DNA from: Gammaproteobacteria bacterium
GTDB taxonomy: Bacteria; Pseudomonadota; Gammaproteobacteria; UBA4575
Reading direction: 5' to 3'
NCBI GenBank assembly: GCA_027297825.1
Contig: JAPUHH010000219.1
Coordinates: forward strand, 1 to 7,150
Length of the DNA stretch: 7,150 bases
The notes below the pieces were generated by a model. That model searched no databases. It had not been told where the DNA came from and was given only the letters and a program-made list of their open reading frames with translations. Below are positions 1 to 6,370 of the stretch, piece by piece; the first letter of the stretch is position 1; each line of letters starts with the position of its first letter. Position numbers and translations under genes: made by a program.

Positions 1-1
1 G

Positions 2-37
2 AAGTCATGGGCTGAGGCTACACAATTTGGTCTCTAG
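2..37 (+). CDS. IS6-family transposase, last 11 codons only
   Basis: Only the extreme C-terminus is inside the window. Frame 2 reads KSWAEATQFGL followed by a TAG stop at 35-37. A tryptophan followed by a short A/V-T stretch just before the stop fits my recollection of IS6-family transposase C-termini, and the position just inside the terminal inverted repeat fits too. The assignment rests mainly on that location, because eleven residues are too few to identify a family alone. The rest of the gene lies to the left. Confidence 0.5.
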   Translation, partial: KSWAEATQFGL

Positions 38-125
38 CGCTGGTAATCTGCTCTCTTGCGCCCACTCAGCGTTGGTTTGTAGAGTCAAAAGCGTCCTGAA
101 ATTCCACTTCTCAAGGAAAAATGAG

Positions 126-141
126 TTAACTTGTCAGTACC
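126..141 (-). repeat. Terminal inverted repeat of the left IS6-family copy
   Basis: The minus-strand reading is GGTACTGACAAGTTAA, identical over 16 bp to positions 6607-6622 on the plus strand. It starts with GG, as IS6-family ends usually do. The match is lost from base 17 onward, as expected for two opposite ends of one element type. Confidence 0.85.
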
Positions 142-143
142 GT

Positions 144-159
144 TTAATTTGTCAGTACC
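144..159 (-). repeat. Second, adjacent copy of the IS terminal repeat
   Basis: This 16-bp stretch differs from the terminal repeat at 126-141 by one base (T at 148 against C at 130) and lies in the same orientation, 2 bp beyond it, giving an 18-bp period. Both copies are followed by G, so TTGTCAGTACCG occurs twice (131-142 and 149-160). No further IS sequence accompanies it. It may be the scar of a second element end left by an adjacent insertion or deletion. Confidence 0.7.
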
Positions 160-177
160 GGGTATTCTTAATCTAAT
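149..177 (+). promoter_or_regulatory. Candidate outward hybrid promoter made by the IS end, antisense to the operon
   Basis: The second terminal-repeat copy supplies TTGTCA at 149-154 (5 of 6 matches to the sigma-70 -35 box). Exactly 17 bp further on is TCTAAT at 172-177 (5 of 6 to the -10 box). Transcription would start near 184 and run on the plus strand into the 3' end of the large GH130 gene. IS26 is known to supply a -35 box from its terminal repeat for hybrid promoters, so the arrangement has precedent. Activity here is inferred, not shown. Confidence 0.45.
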
Positions 178-191
178 AATTGATTTCTAGT

Positions 192-1649
192 CTATTGCAT
201 GCAACTAATCAATTCATTTACATCTACTAATACGGTGCCAGAAATTGTATCCGCAGCAGTATACGGAATGATTAACTCATTGTTGTGAATTATTGCACCA
301 CATGTATAAACAACATTGGGCACATAACCTTCACGCTCTGTCTCATGAGGTGTGAGTAATGGATTCTTCAGTCGCGCCACAACATTAGTTGGGTTATTAA
401 AATCGAGTAATATTGCACCTATGCAATATTGTCGCATAGGCCCAACCCCGTGGGTTAATACAAGCCATCCTTCATCAGTCTCTAAGGGTGAGCCATTATT
501 TCCAATCTGAACAAACTCCCATGGCCACGTTGGTTCTTGTATGATTTCTGCTTTCTGCCAAAAATGGATATTGTCTGAGTACATAATATAATTATTTTCA
601 CCGTCTTGCCGTGAAAGCATCGCGTAACAGCCATTAATTTTGCGCGGGAACAAAGCCATACCTTTATCCTGTATTGCTTTTCCGTTTAACGTTATCGCCT
701 TGAAACTTAAAAAATCCTTTGTTTCGATCAGCTGTGGAAGCAATTTGTAACCACTGTATGCGGTGTAGGTTGCGTAATATGTAGCCTCTTGGTTATCATC
801 TATAAATCGCACAAACCTAGCATCTTCGATACCGTTACTTTCATTTTCCGATACAGGAAATATTACCCTTTCGGAAACTGAATGGTCTGGATTAAACATC
901 AACTCGTAGTTTGAATTAGCAAGCCAATGCATATGCTCAAAAGTTTCATTCTGTTTCTTTTCGGGGAAAATAGATTTATTCGTTAGACTGGAAATTTTTT
1001 CCTTTAGCATTTCGTAAGCAAAATTATCTGGTAGTTGGTTCAGAATAAAAGCTGTAATCTCATTGCTTACTGAAATTTCATTAAGCTTTAATTGGAAAAG
1101 ATGCCGATCATAAACTGGGTTATGTTTCACTTCCGGAGTTTCAACGTAATCACTAACTGGTTCAAAAATAAATGTATTGTGCTCGTCAAGAATTCCACTG
1201 CGAAATACAATAGAAGAAATATGCCCTTCACCCACTCCTCGCAAGCTCATTATGAATCGCATATTATCCTTTTCCAAATGGCTTTGATCTGGATGCATTA
1301 CGATAGAAGGGTTAAACAGACCTGCTGATTCAACCGAGTACTCCATTGTAAAATAAGCTCCTATAAGGGCTCTTTTAGTATCGTTTAAATTGGCATTATT
1401 AGGAACAAAATTACTCACTTCATTAAAGTTACGCTGAAAAACACCATTAATGTTTTTGTGTCGCTCAGAAAATTCTAATAATGTATTGTCCAGAACACTT
1501 TCAGCCAAAGCATCAGGTAGGTCCAGTACTCGCTGAATGATTTTCTGAACTCGATGAAGGCCGTGAGGTAAGTTTAGTCTGGTGATGACACGTGAAGGAT
1601 CATTCAGAATTTTTTTCTTTTTGCGCCTGATTTTAGGTTGTAAATCCAT
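192..1649 (-). CDS. Large GH130-family beta-mannoside phosphorylase or hydrolase
   Basis: This 485-residue cytosolic protein belongs to glycoside hydrolase family 130, whose characterised members cleave beta-mannosides, mostly by phosphorolysis to alpha-mannose-1-phosphate. Visible family blocks are NPSIV (113-117), SLRGVG (135-140), NGIEDARFVRF (272-282, with D276 at the position of the family's catalytic aspartate), GMALFPRKING (330-340), NNGSP...GWLVLTHGVG (384-403, H400), GYVPNVVYTCGAI (441-453) and the C-terminal AADT (465-468). It is some 170 residues longer than the neighbouring GH130. The extra length is a basic N-terminal region (RRKKKK at 8-13, helix-like to about 100) and a segment around 150-255. 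It is the last gene of the operon, 76 bp after the previous stop. The ATG start is preceded by AT-rich sequence without a Shine-Dalgarno. No rho-independent terminator was seen between its stop and the IS end. Phosphorylase versus hydrolase cannot be settled by eye. Confidence 0.85.
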   Translation of the reverse strand: MDLQPKIRRKKKKILNDPSRVITRLNLPHGLHRVQKIIQRVLDLPDALAESVLDNTLLEFSERHKNINGVFQRNFNEVSNFVPNNANLNDTKRALIGAYFTMEYSVESAGLFNPSIVMHPDQSHLEKDNMRFIMSLRGVGEGHISSIVFRSGILDEHNTFIFEPVSDYVETPEVKHNPVYDRHLFQLKLNEISVSNEITAFILNQLPDNFAYEMLKEKISSLTNKSIFPEKKQNETFEHMHWLANSNYELMFNPDHSVSERVIFPVSENESNGIEDARFVRFIDDNQEATYYATYTAYSGYKLLPQLIETKDFLSFKAITLNGKAIQDKGMALFPRKINGCYAMLSRQDGENNYIMYSDNIHFWQKAEIIQEPTWPWEFVQIGNNGSPLETDEGWLVLTHGVGPMRQYCIGAILLDFNNPTNVVARLKNPLLTPHETEREGYVPNVVYTCGAIIHNNELIIPYTAADTISGTVLVDVNELISCMQ

Positions 1650-1714
1650 TTATAAATTAAAATATATGGCTTAATTATTATAAAAATCAATCTTGTCCAA
1701 TTAGGATCAATTAT

Positions 1715-1733
1715 TACTTTAGTTACTAAAGTA
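1715..1733 (-). repeat. Perfect inverted repeat spanning the stop codon of the compact GH130 gene
   Basis: Arms of 8 bp (1715-1722, TACTTTAG; 1726-1733, CTAAAGTA) flank a 3-bp loop. The stop codon of the upstream GH130 gene (1728-1726) lies inside the right-hand arm. In the mRNA this would be a short AU-rich hairpin with no following U-run, so it is a poor terminator. It could be an mRNA-stability or coupling element, or chance in AT-rich DNA. The rest of this 76-bp gap shows nothing else. Confidence 0.35.
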
Positions 1734-2667
1734 CTCTTTTGTTCGCCTTACATAATTGCACAAGTGTATCAATTTTTGCGGACCCAACGCACATAACGGT
1801 ATCTGCACCACCCCAGTAAATCTTAACTGTTCCGTCACCTTCTGGAATGGCGCCGCAAGTAAAAACAACATTGGGTACATAGCCGCTCACTTCCCACGGT
1901 GCCTCTGGCTGCAGGATCCATTGATCGGATACACCGACAATACGAGAGGGATCGTGAAGCTCATGAAGCGCTACACCAAGACGATAGACAGCTCCTCGCA
2001 TTGTATTAAATACACCATGATAGATATGCAGCCATCCACTTGTGGTTTTAAAAGGAGTCGCACCGGGCCCTACCTTCATCTCGTCCCAATGATAAGGAAT
2101 CGGTTTCATTATTATTCGTGAATCACCCCAATGAACGAGATCTGGAGAATACGATATCCAGATTGACCATGACGAAATTTCAGAATGTGGTCGATCCAAA
2201 CGTACGTAGCGACCGTTGAACTTCTCTGGAAAGATGACAATGTTACGATAATCAGCCTGCGAAATAACTGCGACGCGCTCAACGGTCTCAAAATCATAGG
2301 TACGCGCAAGCCCTATGCGTACACCATGACGGGAATACATGCTATATGTTAGGAGAAATTCGTCTTCTATATGACAGATTCGAAGGTCCTCGACTCCATA
2401 TTCTTCATATTCAGCAAACTGGCCATCCGTTGCTGGTTCCAAAAATGGCTCTGGGTGAACGTCGAACCTATACCCGTCGTCACTATCAGCCCTGCCTATA
2501 ATGGAGCGTCCGTTTAATTGATGCGATCTGAAAAGCATAATGTAACGCCCTTTATACTTAACAATCCCAGCATTGTGGACCGTGGCTACAGGATAAGGTA
2601 CGTTGTCTTTGGTAAGAATAGGATTTTCAGTATGCCGTGTAACAACGTTGGCAACAAAATTCTTCAC
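1726..2667 (-). CDS. Compact GH130-family beta-mannoside phosphorylase-like enzyme
   Basis: This 313-residue protein has the length of a typical single-domain GH130 five-bladed beta-propeller. Seen in order: ENPIL (14-18), HNAG (31-34), YGVEDLRI (90-97, with D94 as the likely catalytic aspartate), RYVRLDRPH (153-161), VGPGATPFKTTSGW (199-212), YHGV (216-219), GYVPNVVFTCGAI (262-274) and GGADT (286-290). R156, K198 and H217 are basic residues in blocks where GH130 phosphorylases hold phosphate, which leans toward phosphorolysis; that reading is from memory of the family and needs an alignment. The start is GTG at 2667-2665: an in-frame stop (TAG) lies two codons upstream and the next Met is residue 44, inside the fold. 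No Shine-Dalgarno is visible. No signal peptide, so cytosolic. It shares the GYVPNVV(F/Y)TCGAI block with the next gene, but overall the two differ greatly, so they are not a recent duplication. Confidence 0.88.
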   Translation of the reverse strand: MKNFVANVVTRHTENPILTKDNVPYPVATVHNAGIVKYKGRYIMLFRSHQLNGRSIIGRADSDDGYRFDVHPEPFLEPATDGQFAEYEEYGVEDLRICHIEDEFLLTYSMYSRHGVRIGLARTYDFETVERVAVISQADYRNIVIFPEKFNGRYVRLDRPHSEISSWSIWISYSPDLVHWGDSRIIMKPIPYHWDEMKVGPGATPFKTTSGWLHIYHGVFNTMRGAVYRLGVALHELHDPSRIVGVSDQWILQPEAPWEVSGYVPNVVFTCGAIPEGDGTVKIYWGGADTVMCVGSAKIDTLVQLCKANKRVL

Positions 2668-2673
2668 GATATT

Positions 2674-2699
2674 CTATGAGTAAAATGTTTTATACATAG
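2674..2699 (-). repeat. Imperfect inverted repeat just upstream of the GTG start
   Basis: CTATG (2674-2678) and TAAAA (2681-2685) are mirrored by TTTTA (2688-2692) and CATAG (2695-2699), giving 10 of 12 paired positions with a 2-base mismatch bulge and almost no loop. It ends 6 bp before the GTG start of the compact GH130 gene. It could fold weakly in the mRNA or be a protein-binding site, but AT-rich DNA makes chance likely. The rest of the 59-bp gap shows nothing else. Confidence 0.25.
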
Positions 2700-2726
2700 A
2701 AATTGGAATGTGAATTACTACTCAGC

Positions 2727-4079
2727 TTACGCTCTTCCAAAGTCATCCTCCACTCGTTCAATATCATCTTCTCCAAAATAATTTCCTGTTTGAACTTCAA
2801 TGAAATGCATATCACTAGTACCCAAATTTGCAATACGGTGCAATGCACCTTTCGGAATGTCTACTGCTTGTCCAGGTGAAAGCGTAAATGTTTTGCTATC
2901 AAGCGTAACCTCAGCCTGACCATTGAGAATGTACCAATGCTCTGAGCGTTGACGATGTCTTTGTAGGCTTAATCGCTTACCTGGAAACACAACAATTTCT
3001 TTGCATTTGTGATTACTCTCATCCGTCAGCACCTTATAGTATCCCCACGGGCGACGAGTTTCGTGTTTAGTTTTTGCATATACTTCTTCGTAAACGTCAA
3101 TATAATTTTCTATCATTTTGTCACTAGTGAAATATAGTTCAACATGTCGACGACACTGAGTTCGATCAATTTCGCTTAAGTGTTGTATGGCATCCTTAGC
3201 CTCGTCCACTGTTTCCACCAAAAAACCATTAACACCATTATCGATAAGTTCGGGCATGCTACCTTTATTAAAAGCAATCACTGGTGTGCCACATGCCATT
3301 GCCTCAATAACTGACAAACCAAATGGTTCATTAAAATTTATAGGATGCAATAGAGCACTTGCTTTACCAAGAAGCTGGCTGCGTTTTACTGGATCCACAC
3401 TACCAAGATACACTACATTATCGTTATCCAGATAAGGTTCAACAGATATTTTATAATAATCTTCATCTTGAATGATCCCAGCCAAGATTAGTTTTTTATT
3501 ACACGCCCTAGCGATCTCGATTGCTTCCTTGACACCTTTATCATGGTGAATTCTGCCAAAAAATATTAAGTAATCCTCTGGCTCCGATTGGAAATCAAAC
3601 TGTTCTAGATTAATTCCATGATAGATTGTTGCGATGTAATCAAGCTCGGATGATCGGTCGGCATCGCTAATAGCCACATAAGTGACTTTACTATTGTATT
3701 TCTTGTAAACAGATAAAATCGCCCTCGATGAAAAACCATGTATGGTAGTAACAACTGAAGTATCGATCAGTTGGGTATAAGTTAAAGGTAAAAAGTCAAA
3801 ATGGTTATGTATGATGTCGAATTCATTTGCGTATTCAAAAAGCTCGGAAATGTGCAGACATTCCCATACTTTGGGTTCCAGTGATCGATCTTCTTCGTAA
3901 CCTTGGGGGCAAACCGCATGGAGTTTTCCACTGGTTATCGAATCACCAGTTGCGAATAGGGTAACTTCATAGCCACGAGATACTAATCCCTCGGTTAATA
4001 GGGAAACTACACTTTCCCATGGACCATAGTGCAGTGGTGGCGTGCGCCAAGCAATAGGAGCAAGCATTGCAATATGCAT
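2727..4079 (-). CDS. GT4 glycosyltransferase fused to a mannose-6-phosphate-isomerase-type cupin
   Basis: This 450-residue protein has two parts. Residues 1 to about 335 are a GT4-family retaining glycosyltransferase with the GT-B fold: APIAWRTPP (7-15) in the acceptor domain, NHFD (92-95), TIHGF (112-116), YHGI (153-156), FFGRIHHDKG (173-182), and a full EX7E donor motif with E251 and E259 followed by AMACGTPV (260-267). Residues about 341-450 match the C-terminal cupin of ManC/AlgA-type enzymes (type II phosphomannose isomerase): RRPWGYY (342-348), SLQRH...RSEHW (371-382), H414 after PKGAL, and IEVQTGNYFGEDDIERVEDDFGR at 427-449. Candidate metal ligands are Q373, H375, E380 and H414. The mannose-1-phosphate guanylyltransferase domain that normally precedes this cupin is absent. 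The ATG start lies 6 bp after the previous stop, with no Shine-Dalgarno. GDP-mannose as donor is inferred from the cupin and the GH130 neighbours. Confidence 0.88.
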   Translation of the reverse strand: MHIAMLAPIAWRTPPLHYGPWESVVSLLTEGLVSRGYEVTLFATGDSITSGKLHAVCPQGYEEDRSLEPKVWECLHISELFEYANEFDIIHNHFDFLPLTYTQLIDTSVVTTIHGFSSRAILSVYKKYNSKVTYVAISDADRSSELDYIATIYHGINLEQFDFQSEPEDYLIFFGRIHHDKGVKEAIEIARACNKKLILAGIIQDEDYYKISVEPYLDNDNVVYLGSVDPVKRSQLLGKASALLHPINFNEPFGLSVIEAMACGTPVIAFNKGSMPELIDNGVNGFLVETVDEAKDAIQHLSEIDRTQCRRHVELYFTSDKMIENYIDVYEEVYAKTKHETRRPWGYYKVLTDESNHKCKEIVVFPGKRLSLQRHRQRSEHWYILNGQAEVTLDSKTFTLSPGQAVDIPKGALHRIANLGTSDMHFIEVQTGNYFGEDDIERVEDDFGRA

Positions 4080-4085
4080 CTTTAT

Positions 4086-5162
4086 TTAATTCAAAAAATT
4101 AGTTTTCAATTGATTTCTATCTTCTTTTTCTTGATACATAGATCGCAACTGTAAGACTTCACGACCTCGCTGAAATGCGGAAATACATGAAATCGTTGAT
4201 TCCGCTCCTTGATTTAGATTTACTCGATCCTCATGTAACCCATCGAAACATCCTCCTGTATTGCGATTGTACAGACTCACACCTATATCATTCGCGCCGA
4301 GAAACCAATTAGCAGCAGTAATTGCACGTTGTGCCCATATGACATTTTTCGTAACTAAGTATGACTCAGCACAAGCTTCTGTCGTTGCCGCGGCTTCCAC
4401 TGGCTGTTGATCAAACTTGGGCTTTGAGTCATCAACTCCTCTACCACCCACAGGTGTGAAACTGAAGTGTGTCTTGTGCCACTCGATGTCGACTAACCAA
4501 TCAAGTAACAATAGGCCCTTGGATAAAGTCGATGGTTCTTCAAATATTCTACCAGCTGCAATTAATGCCTGAGGTATACGGGCGTTGTCATATGCGAGAC
4601 GTGTTTCAGGCCATAGCCAGCGCTCGCTAATGGGTTCAAGACAATTGATTATGTTGTGGGCTGTACTTTCAAGTAGTTCGGCTGCCTGTTTATGCTTTGG
4701 ATAAAATTCCAAAATTTTGGCAGCCCCTAGTGCTGCAAATGCGTTGGATCGAAGGTATGGAGAACTAAATTCTGTACTGGCCTCGTCGAACATTCGATGC
4801 GCGATATCTCGTAATTCTTGTGTCGGAGCCATAGTTGCAGCAGTGCCTAGCGCCCATAATGCGCGTCCTTGGCAGTCATCCGATCCAATATCATCTAACC
4901 ACTCTCGTTGATAAGAAAATCTATTGTGAAACTTACCGTCAACTCGCATCGCGTTTTTTAAAAATGCTAAGTATCGTCCTGCCAAATCAGTCATATTAGG
5001 TGACACACTCTTTTCACGGCAAATGACAATTAAGGCGCGTGCAACGTCATCAACGCAATAACCATGCTCACGTCGTGGAACACACATTAATGCATGTTCC
5101 AGTATTCCTGTATCATCTGATAATCTAAAAAGGTGATGGAAATCAGGCTGAGGTAGGTTCAT
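4086..5162 (-). CDS. Alpha/alpha-barrel (six-hairpin glycosidase-like) protein of unknown activity
   Basis: This 358-residue protein is rich in helices punctuated by conserved acidic and aromatic blocks, as in the six-hairpin glycosidase superfamily. Blocks seen: GYCVDDVARAL (34-44), RFSYQREWLDDIGSDDCQGRALW (81-103), ETRLAYDNARIPQAL (186-200), FDQQPVEAAATTEAC (250-264) and NQGAESTISC (317-326). Candidate catalytic or sugar-binding acids are D38, D39, D90, D91, D95, D96, D251, E256 and E321. Relatives are often labelled glycosyltransferase because, as I recall, this region can be fused to a GT4 domain; no GT motif is present here, so that label would be wrong. Its ATG overlaps the stop of the upstream GT4 gene (ATGA, 5159-5162), so the two are probably translationally coupled. 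No signal peptide or membrane segment is visible. It may be a cytosolic hydrolase or lyase, or a partner of the GTs. I cannot name a substrate. Confidence 0.75.
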   Translation of the reverse strand: MNLPQPDFHHLFRLSDDTGILEHALMCVPRREHGYCVDDVARALIVICREKSVSPNMTDLAGRYLAFLKNAMRVDGKFHNRFSYQREWLDDIGSDDCQGRALWALGTAATMAPTQELRDIAHRMFDEASTEFSSPYLRSNAFAALGAAKILEFYPKHKQAAELLESTAHNIINCLEPISERWLWPETRLAYDNARIPQALIAAGRIFEEPSTLSKGLLLLDWLVDIEWHKTHFSFTPVGGRGVDDSKPKFDQQPVEAAATTEACAESYLVTKNVIWAQRAITAANWFLGANDIGVSLYNRNTGGCFDGLHEDRVNLNQGAESTISCISAFQRGREVLQLRSMYQEKEDRNQLKTNFLN

Positions 5163-6325
5163 GCTACCGCACTGGCTGTAGAGCCAAGCACATCGAGTAT
5201 TAATTTCTCATATTGCCCAGCAACAACAGACCAATCCAAAGTTGCAGCCACGCGTTGAGCCTGCTGTTGAGCCGACTGTCTTGCATTAGTATCCATAAGC
5301 AATTGATATAACGCTGAAGTCATGGCTAACAGATCCTTATGGGGTACAAGCAACCCGGCTCCATTGGAAAGTAATTCTATTGCATGTGGAAAACGCGTTG
5401 CGACCACAGGCTTTCCCGCCGCAACTGCTTCAATCAAAACGCCTGAAGTAACTTGCTCGTTCGACTCATAAGGGAGTAATACTACATCCGCATTTTCAAC
5501 AATGGTTCTTAGAGAATCCTCGTCCAAATATTCACCATGCATATCTAACATGTCTTCAACATTCAATTCTTTGGAGAGTGATGCTAGGTAGTTGCGATAC
5601 TGTTCACCTTCTCTAGCATATACATTTGGATGCGTTTGGCCCCATACCGAGTACAAGGGGGTCGGCTTGATACTGCGTAGATGAGGTAATGCACGAATGC
5701 CCCATTCAATACCTTTGCTTGAGCCAATTAATCCCCACGTTAAGATACTAGGTCGTTTATTAATACGCTTTTCATTACCTTTATAGACATGAGCACCATG
5801 TGGGATTATGTGGACTTTGTTCTTGTTAATTTGATAGTTTTTCTCCAAACCAGCATACGCAGCTTTGGAAAGCACTACTATTTTGTCACCTAGCTTTAAT
5901 ATACCTTGCAATATTTTTCGTTGCTGTTCAGTCGGACATGCGGGTACTGTGTGCAAAACTATGATCGTAGGTATATTTATATTTTCTAGGATTGTGAGTA
6001 CAGCATCACCGTCGTTTGGACCGAATATACCGAACTCGTGTTGGATGACTGCTATATCTAAATTATTCAGCGCTTCCACTGAATCTAGAATTGACGTTGC
6101 ATAGCTCGGATCCATAATAGATACAACGTCACGGCCTACTTCCTTAAACCCATCAAGCTCATTTACCACACGCACTATTCTTGTAGAGTCGTTTTCACCG
6201 CGTGATTTTCGAATTGCACTTACTAAAGAATGTGAAAATTTCGCCAATCCACATATGGTCGGCGGATACGTGCTGACGAATCCCAACGAGGGTGAACTTG
6301 CTAATCTCCAACTCTTATGTTCCAT
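5159..6325 (-). CDS. GT4-family glycosyltransferase
   Basis: This 388-residue GT-B enzyme is the first gene of the operon. Seen: an N-terminal Rossmann strand and loop, GFVSTYPPTICGLAKF (15-30), where CGLAKF is the glycine-containing loop near the active site; QHEFGIFG (95-102); LHTVP (124-128); IPHG (174-177); GLIGSSKGIEWGI (198-210), opening the donor domain; LLPYES (283-288); and SGVLIEAVAAGKPVVAT (294-310). The second glutamate of the EX7E motif is E299, but the first position is Q291, with a glutamate one residue earlier at E290. That substitution recurs, as I recall, in some GT4 subgroups, so it need not mean inactivity. Acceptor and donor are unknown; a mannosyl donor is guessed from context. 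The ATG at 6325 is the only start before the Rossmann strand, but it has no Shine-Dalgarno. The last four bases overlap the next gene. Confidence 0.88.
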   Translation of the reverse strand: MEHKSWRLASSPSLGFVSTYPPTICGLAKFSHSLVSAIRKSRGENDSTRIVRVVNELDGFKEVGRDVVSIMDPSYATSILDSVEALNNLDIAVIQHEFGIFGPNDGDAVLTILENINIPTIIVLHTVPACPTEQQRKILQGILKLGDKIVVLSKAAYAGLEKNYQINKNKVHIIPHGAHVYKGNEKRINKRPSILTWGLIGSSKGIEWGIRALPHLRSIKPTPLYSVWGQTHPNVYAREGEQYRNYLASLSKELNVEDMLDMHGEYLDEDSLRTIVENADVVLLPYESNEQVTSGVLIEAVAAGKPVVATRFPHAIELLSNGAGLLVPHKDLLAMTSALYQLLMDTNARQSAQQQAQRVAATLDWSVVAGQYEKLILDVLGSTASAVA

Positions 6326-6347
6326 TGTTCAAATCAGAATGTTTAAG

Positions 6348-6370
6348 GATCAACATATTAATTGTTGATC
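6348..6370. promoter_or_regulatory. Perfect inverted repeat, candidate operator of the operon
   Basis: Arms GATCAACA (6348-6355) and TGTTGATC (6363-6370) are exact reverse complements around a 7-bp AT spacer. The site ends 22 bp upstream of the first start codon and covers the -10 region and presumed transcription start of the candidate promoter at 6361-6388. That is the usual position for a repressor operator. No regulator gene is in the window, so the protein is unknown. A weak leader hairpin in the mRNA is the alternative. Confidence 0.45.

Larger units (their letters stand above)
1..141 (+). mobile_element. Distal end of an IS6-family insertion sequence (partial, continues left of window)
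   Basis: This is the right-hand end of an IS6/IS26-type element. Seen: a terminal repeat at 126-141 that is the exact 16-bp reverse complement of the repeat opening the second element at 6607-6622, and a short reading frame ending at a stop at 35-37 that looks like a transposase C-terminus. The 88 bp between the stop and the terminal repeat hold no gene; the only structure noticed there is a 6-bp inverted pair (11-16 with 65-70). Because the transposase end reads on the plus strand, this copy has the same orientation as the one at the right edge. Whether the two copies are identical cannot be judged, since they overlap only in the terminal repeats. Confidence 0.75.

Noticed and set aside
3..173. 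Open plus-strand frame 3 across the left IS end
   Set aside because: It runs through both terminal repeats, so it cannot be the transposase; frame 2 with its stop at 35-37 fits a transposase end better.
142..191. Terminator for the operon
   Set aside because: Only a 4-bp AT stem could be found between the last stop and the IS end, with no GC-rich stem or T-run.
1092..1328. Plus-strand open frame of 78 codons
   Set aside because: It lies wholly antisense to the large GH130 gene, has no family motif, and is rich in residues expected from a shadow frame.
1756..2121. Plus-strand open frame of 121 codons
   Set aside because: Antisense to the compact GH130 gene, whose conserved blocks cover the same bases; the product has no recognisable domain.
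2112..2309. Minus-strand open frame of 65 codons in another frame
   Set aside because: It overlaps the compact GH130 gene out of frame, and the GH130 frame is unbroken there.
3187..3435. Plus-strand open frame of 82 codons
   Set aside because: Antisense shadow of the GT4 donor-binding region; no motif of its own.
4717..4911. Plus-strand open frame of 64 codons
   Set aside because: Antisense shadow of the alpha/alpha-barrel gene.
5865..6104. Plus-strand open frame of 79 codons
   Set aside because: Antisense shadow of the first GT4 gene.
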